Of a DNA stretch of 14,097 nt, positions 14,078 to 14,097 are shown one piece after another. A program made the translations under genes and the position numbers. The first letter of the stretch is position 1. Every line of letters begins with the position of its first letter. The stretch covers positions 1 through 14,097 of the forward strand of contig QMSL01000016.1 in the NCBI GenBank assembly GCA_003649665.1. The letters are read 5' to 3'. The notes beneath the pieces were generated by a model. The model made no database searches, had not been told where the DNA came from, and saw only the letters and a list, made by a program, of their open reading frames with translations. The stretch comes from Thermoprotei archaeon. GTDB taxonomy: Archaea > Thermoproteota > Thermoprotei > QMSL01 > B3-G16.

Positions 14078-14084
14078 CATAAAG
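14078..14084 (-). promoter_or_regulatory. Putative TATA box for the pyrophosphatase gene
   Basis: CTTTATG on the minus strand is centred about 28 bp before the GTG at 14052, consistent with a leaderless or very short-leader transcript. The motif is weaker than the other TATA boxes in the window. Confidence 0.3.
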
Positions 14085-14097
14085 ATTAACCCTTTAA

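Noticed and set aside
1..14097. Mobile elements, CRISPR arrays, tRNA or rRNA genes
   Set aside because: No transposase or integrase motifs, no regularly spaced direct repeats, and no cloverleaf or conserved rRNA stretches were seen on either strand.

Overview
The window looks like chromosomal DNA from a thermophilic archaeon, most likely of the Thermoproteota or a related deep lineage. The support is AT-rich TATA boxes about 25 bp upstream of starts, leaderless or short-leader genes, GGTGA/GAGGT Shine-Dalgarno sequences, heavy use of AGA/AGG and ATA codons, TTG/GTG starts, and archaeal families (UPF0282, PhoU/TrkA-C proteins, an archaeal-type PPase). No lineage can be fixed from the sequence alone. 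There are no tRNA or rRNA genes, insertion sequences or CRISPR arrays. No stretch over 300 bases lacks a gene.

Layout: (1) Bases 1-508, minus strand: the N-terminal part of a secreted or membrane-anchored cellulase-like (GH5-type) glycoside hydrolase, cut by the window edge. (2) 640-1515, minus: a UPF0282 metallo-beta-lactamase-fold protein. (3) 1585-1920, minus: a small unrecognised protein that may hold a winged helix. (4) 1976-6985, minus: a tight four-gene ABC importer operon, in transcription order ATPase (canonical), ATPase (degenerate signature motif), membrane-anchored solute-binding protein, fused two-domain permease. Upstream of it lie strong TATA elements and a perfect 14-bp palindrome. 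(5) 7088-8188, minus: an M24 Xaa-Pro peptidase; 8245-8553, minus: a small hypothetical protein. (6) 8662-10867, plus: a zinc-type medium-chain dehydrogenase and a DUF6807 (PmoA-like) protein, separated by about 120 bp of strongly structured sequence with box C/D-like motifs. (7) 11113-12264, plus: an MgtE-type cation transporter reduced to two membrane repeats. It converges on, and overlaps by 14 bp, a minus-strand PhoU-TrkA_C-PhoU-TrkA_C protein (12251-13453), probably its regulatory partner. (8) 13504-14052, minus: inorganic pyrophosphatase.

How the genes work together: the importer operon is self-contained, with one gene for the receptor, one for both membrane halves, and two different ATPases that could form an asymmetric heterodimer. 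Its substrate cannot be read from the sequence. The dehydrogenase and DUF6807 genes, and perhaps the distant glycoside hydrolase, hint at carbohydrate metabolism. The MgtE/PhoU-TrkA_C pair suggests regulated Mg2+ or other divalent cation flux, next to a Mg-dependent pyrophosphatase.

The best candidates for something undescribed are the structured element at 9660-9720, the asymmetric ATPase pair, the palindrome/TATA block before the ABC operon, and the unclear N-terminus (possible frameshift) of the MgtE-like gene.
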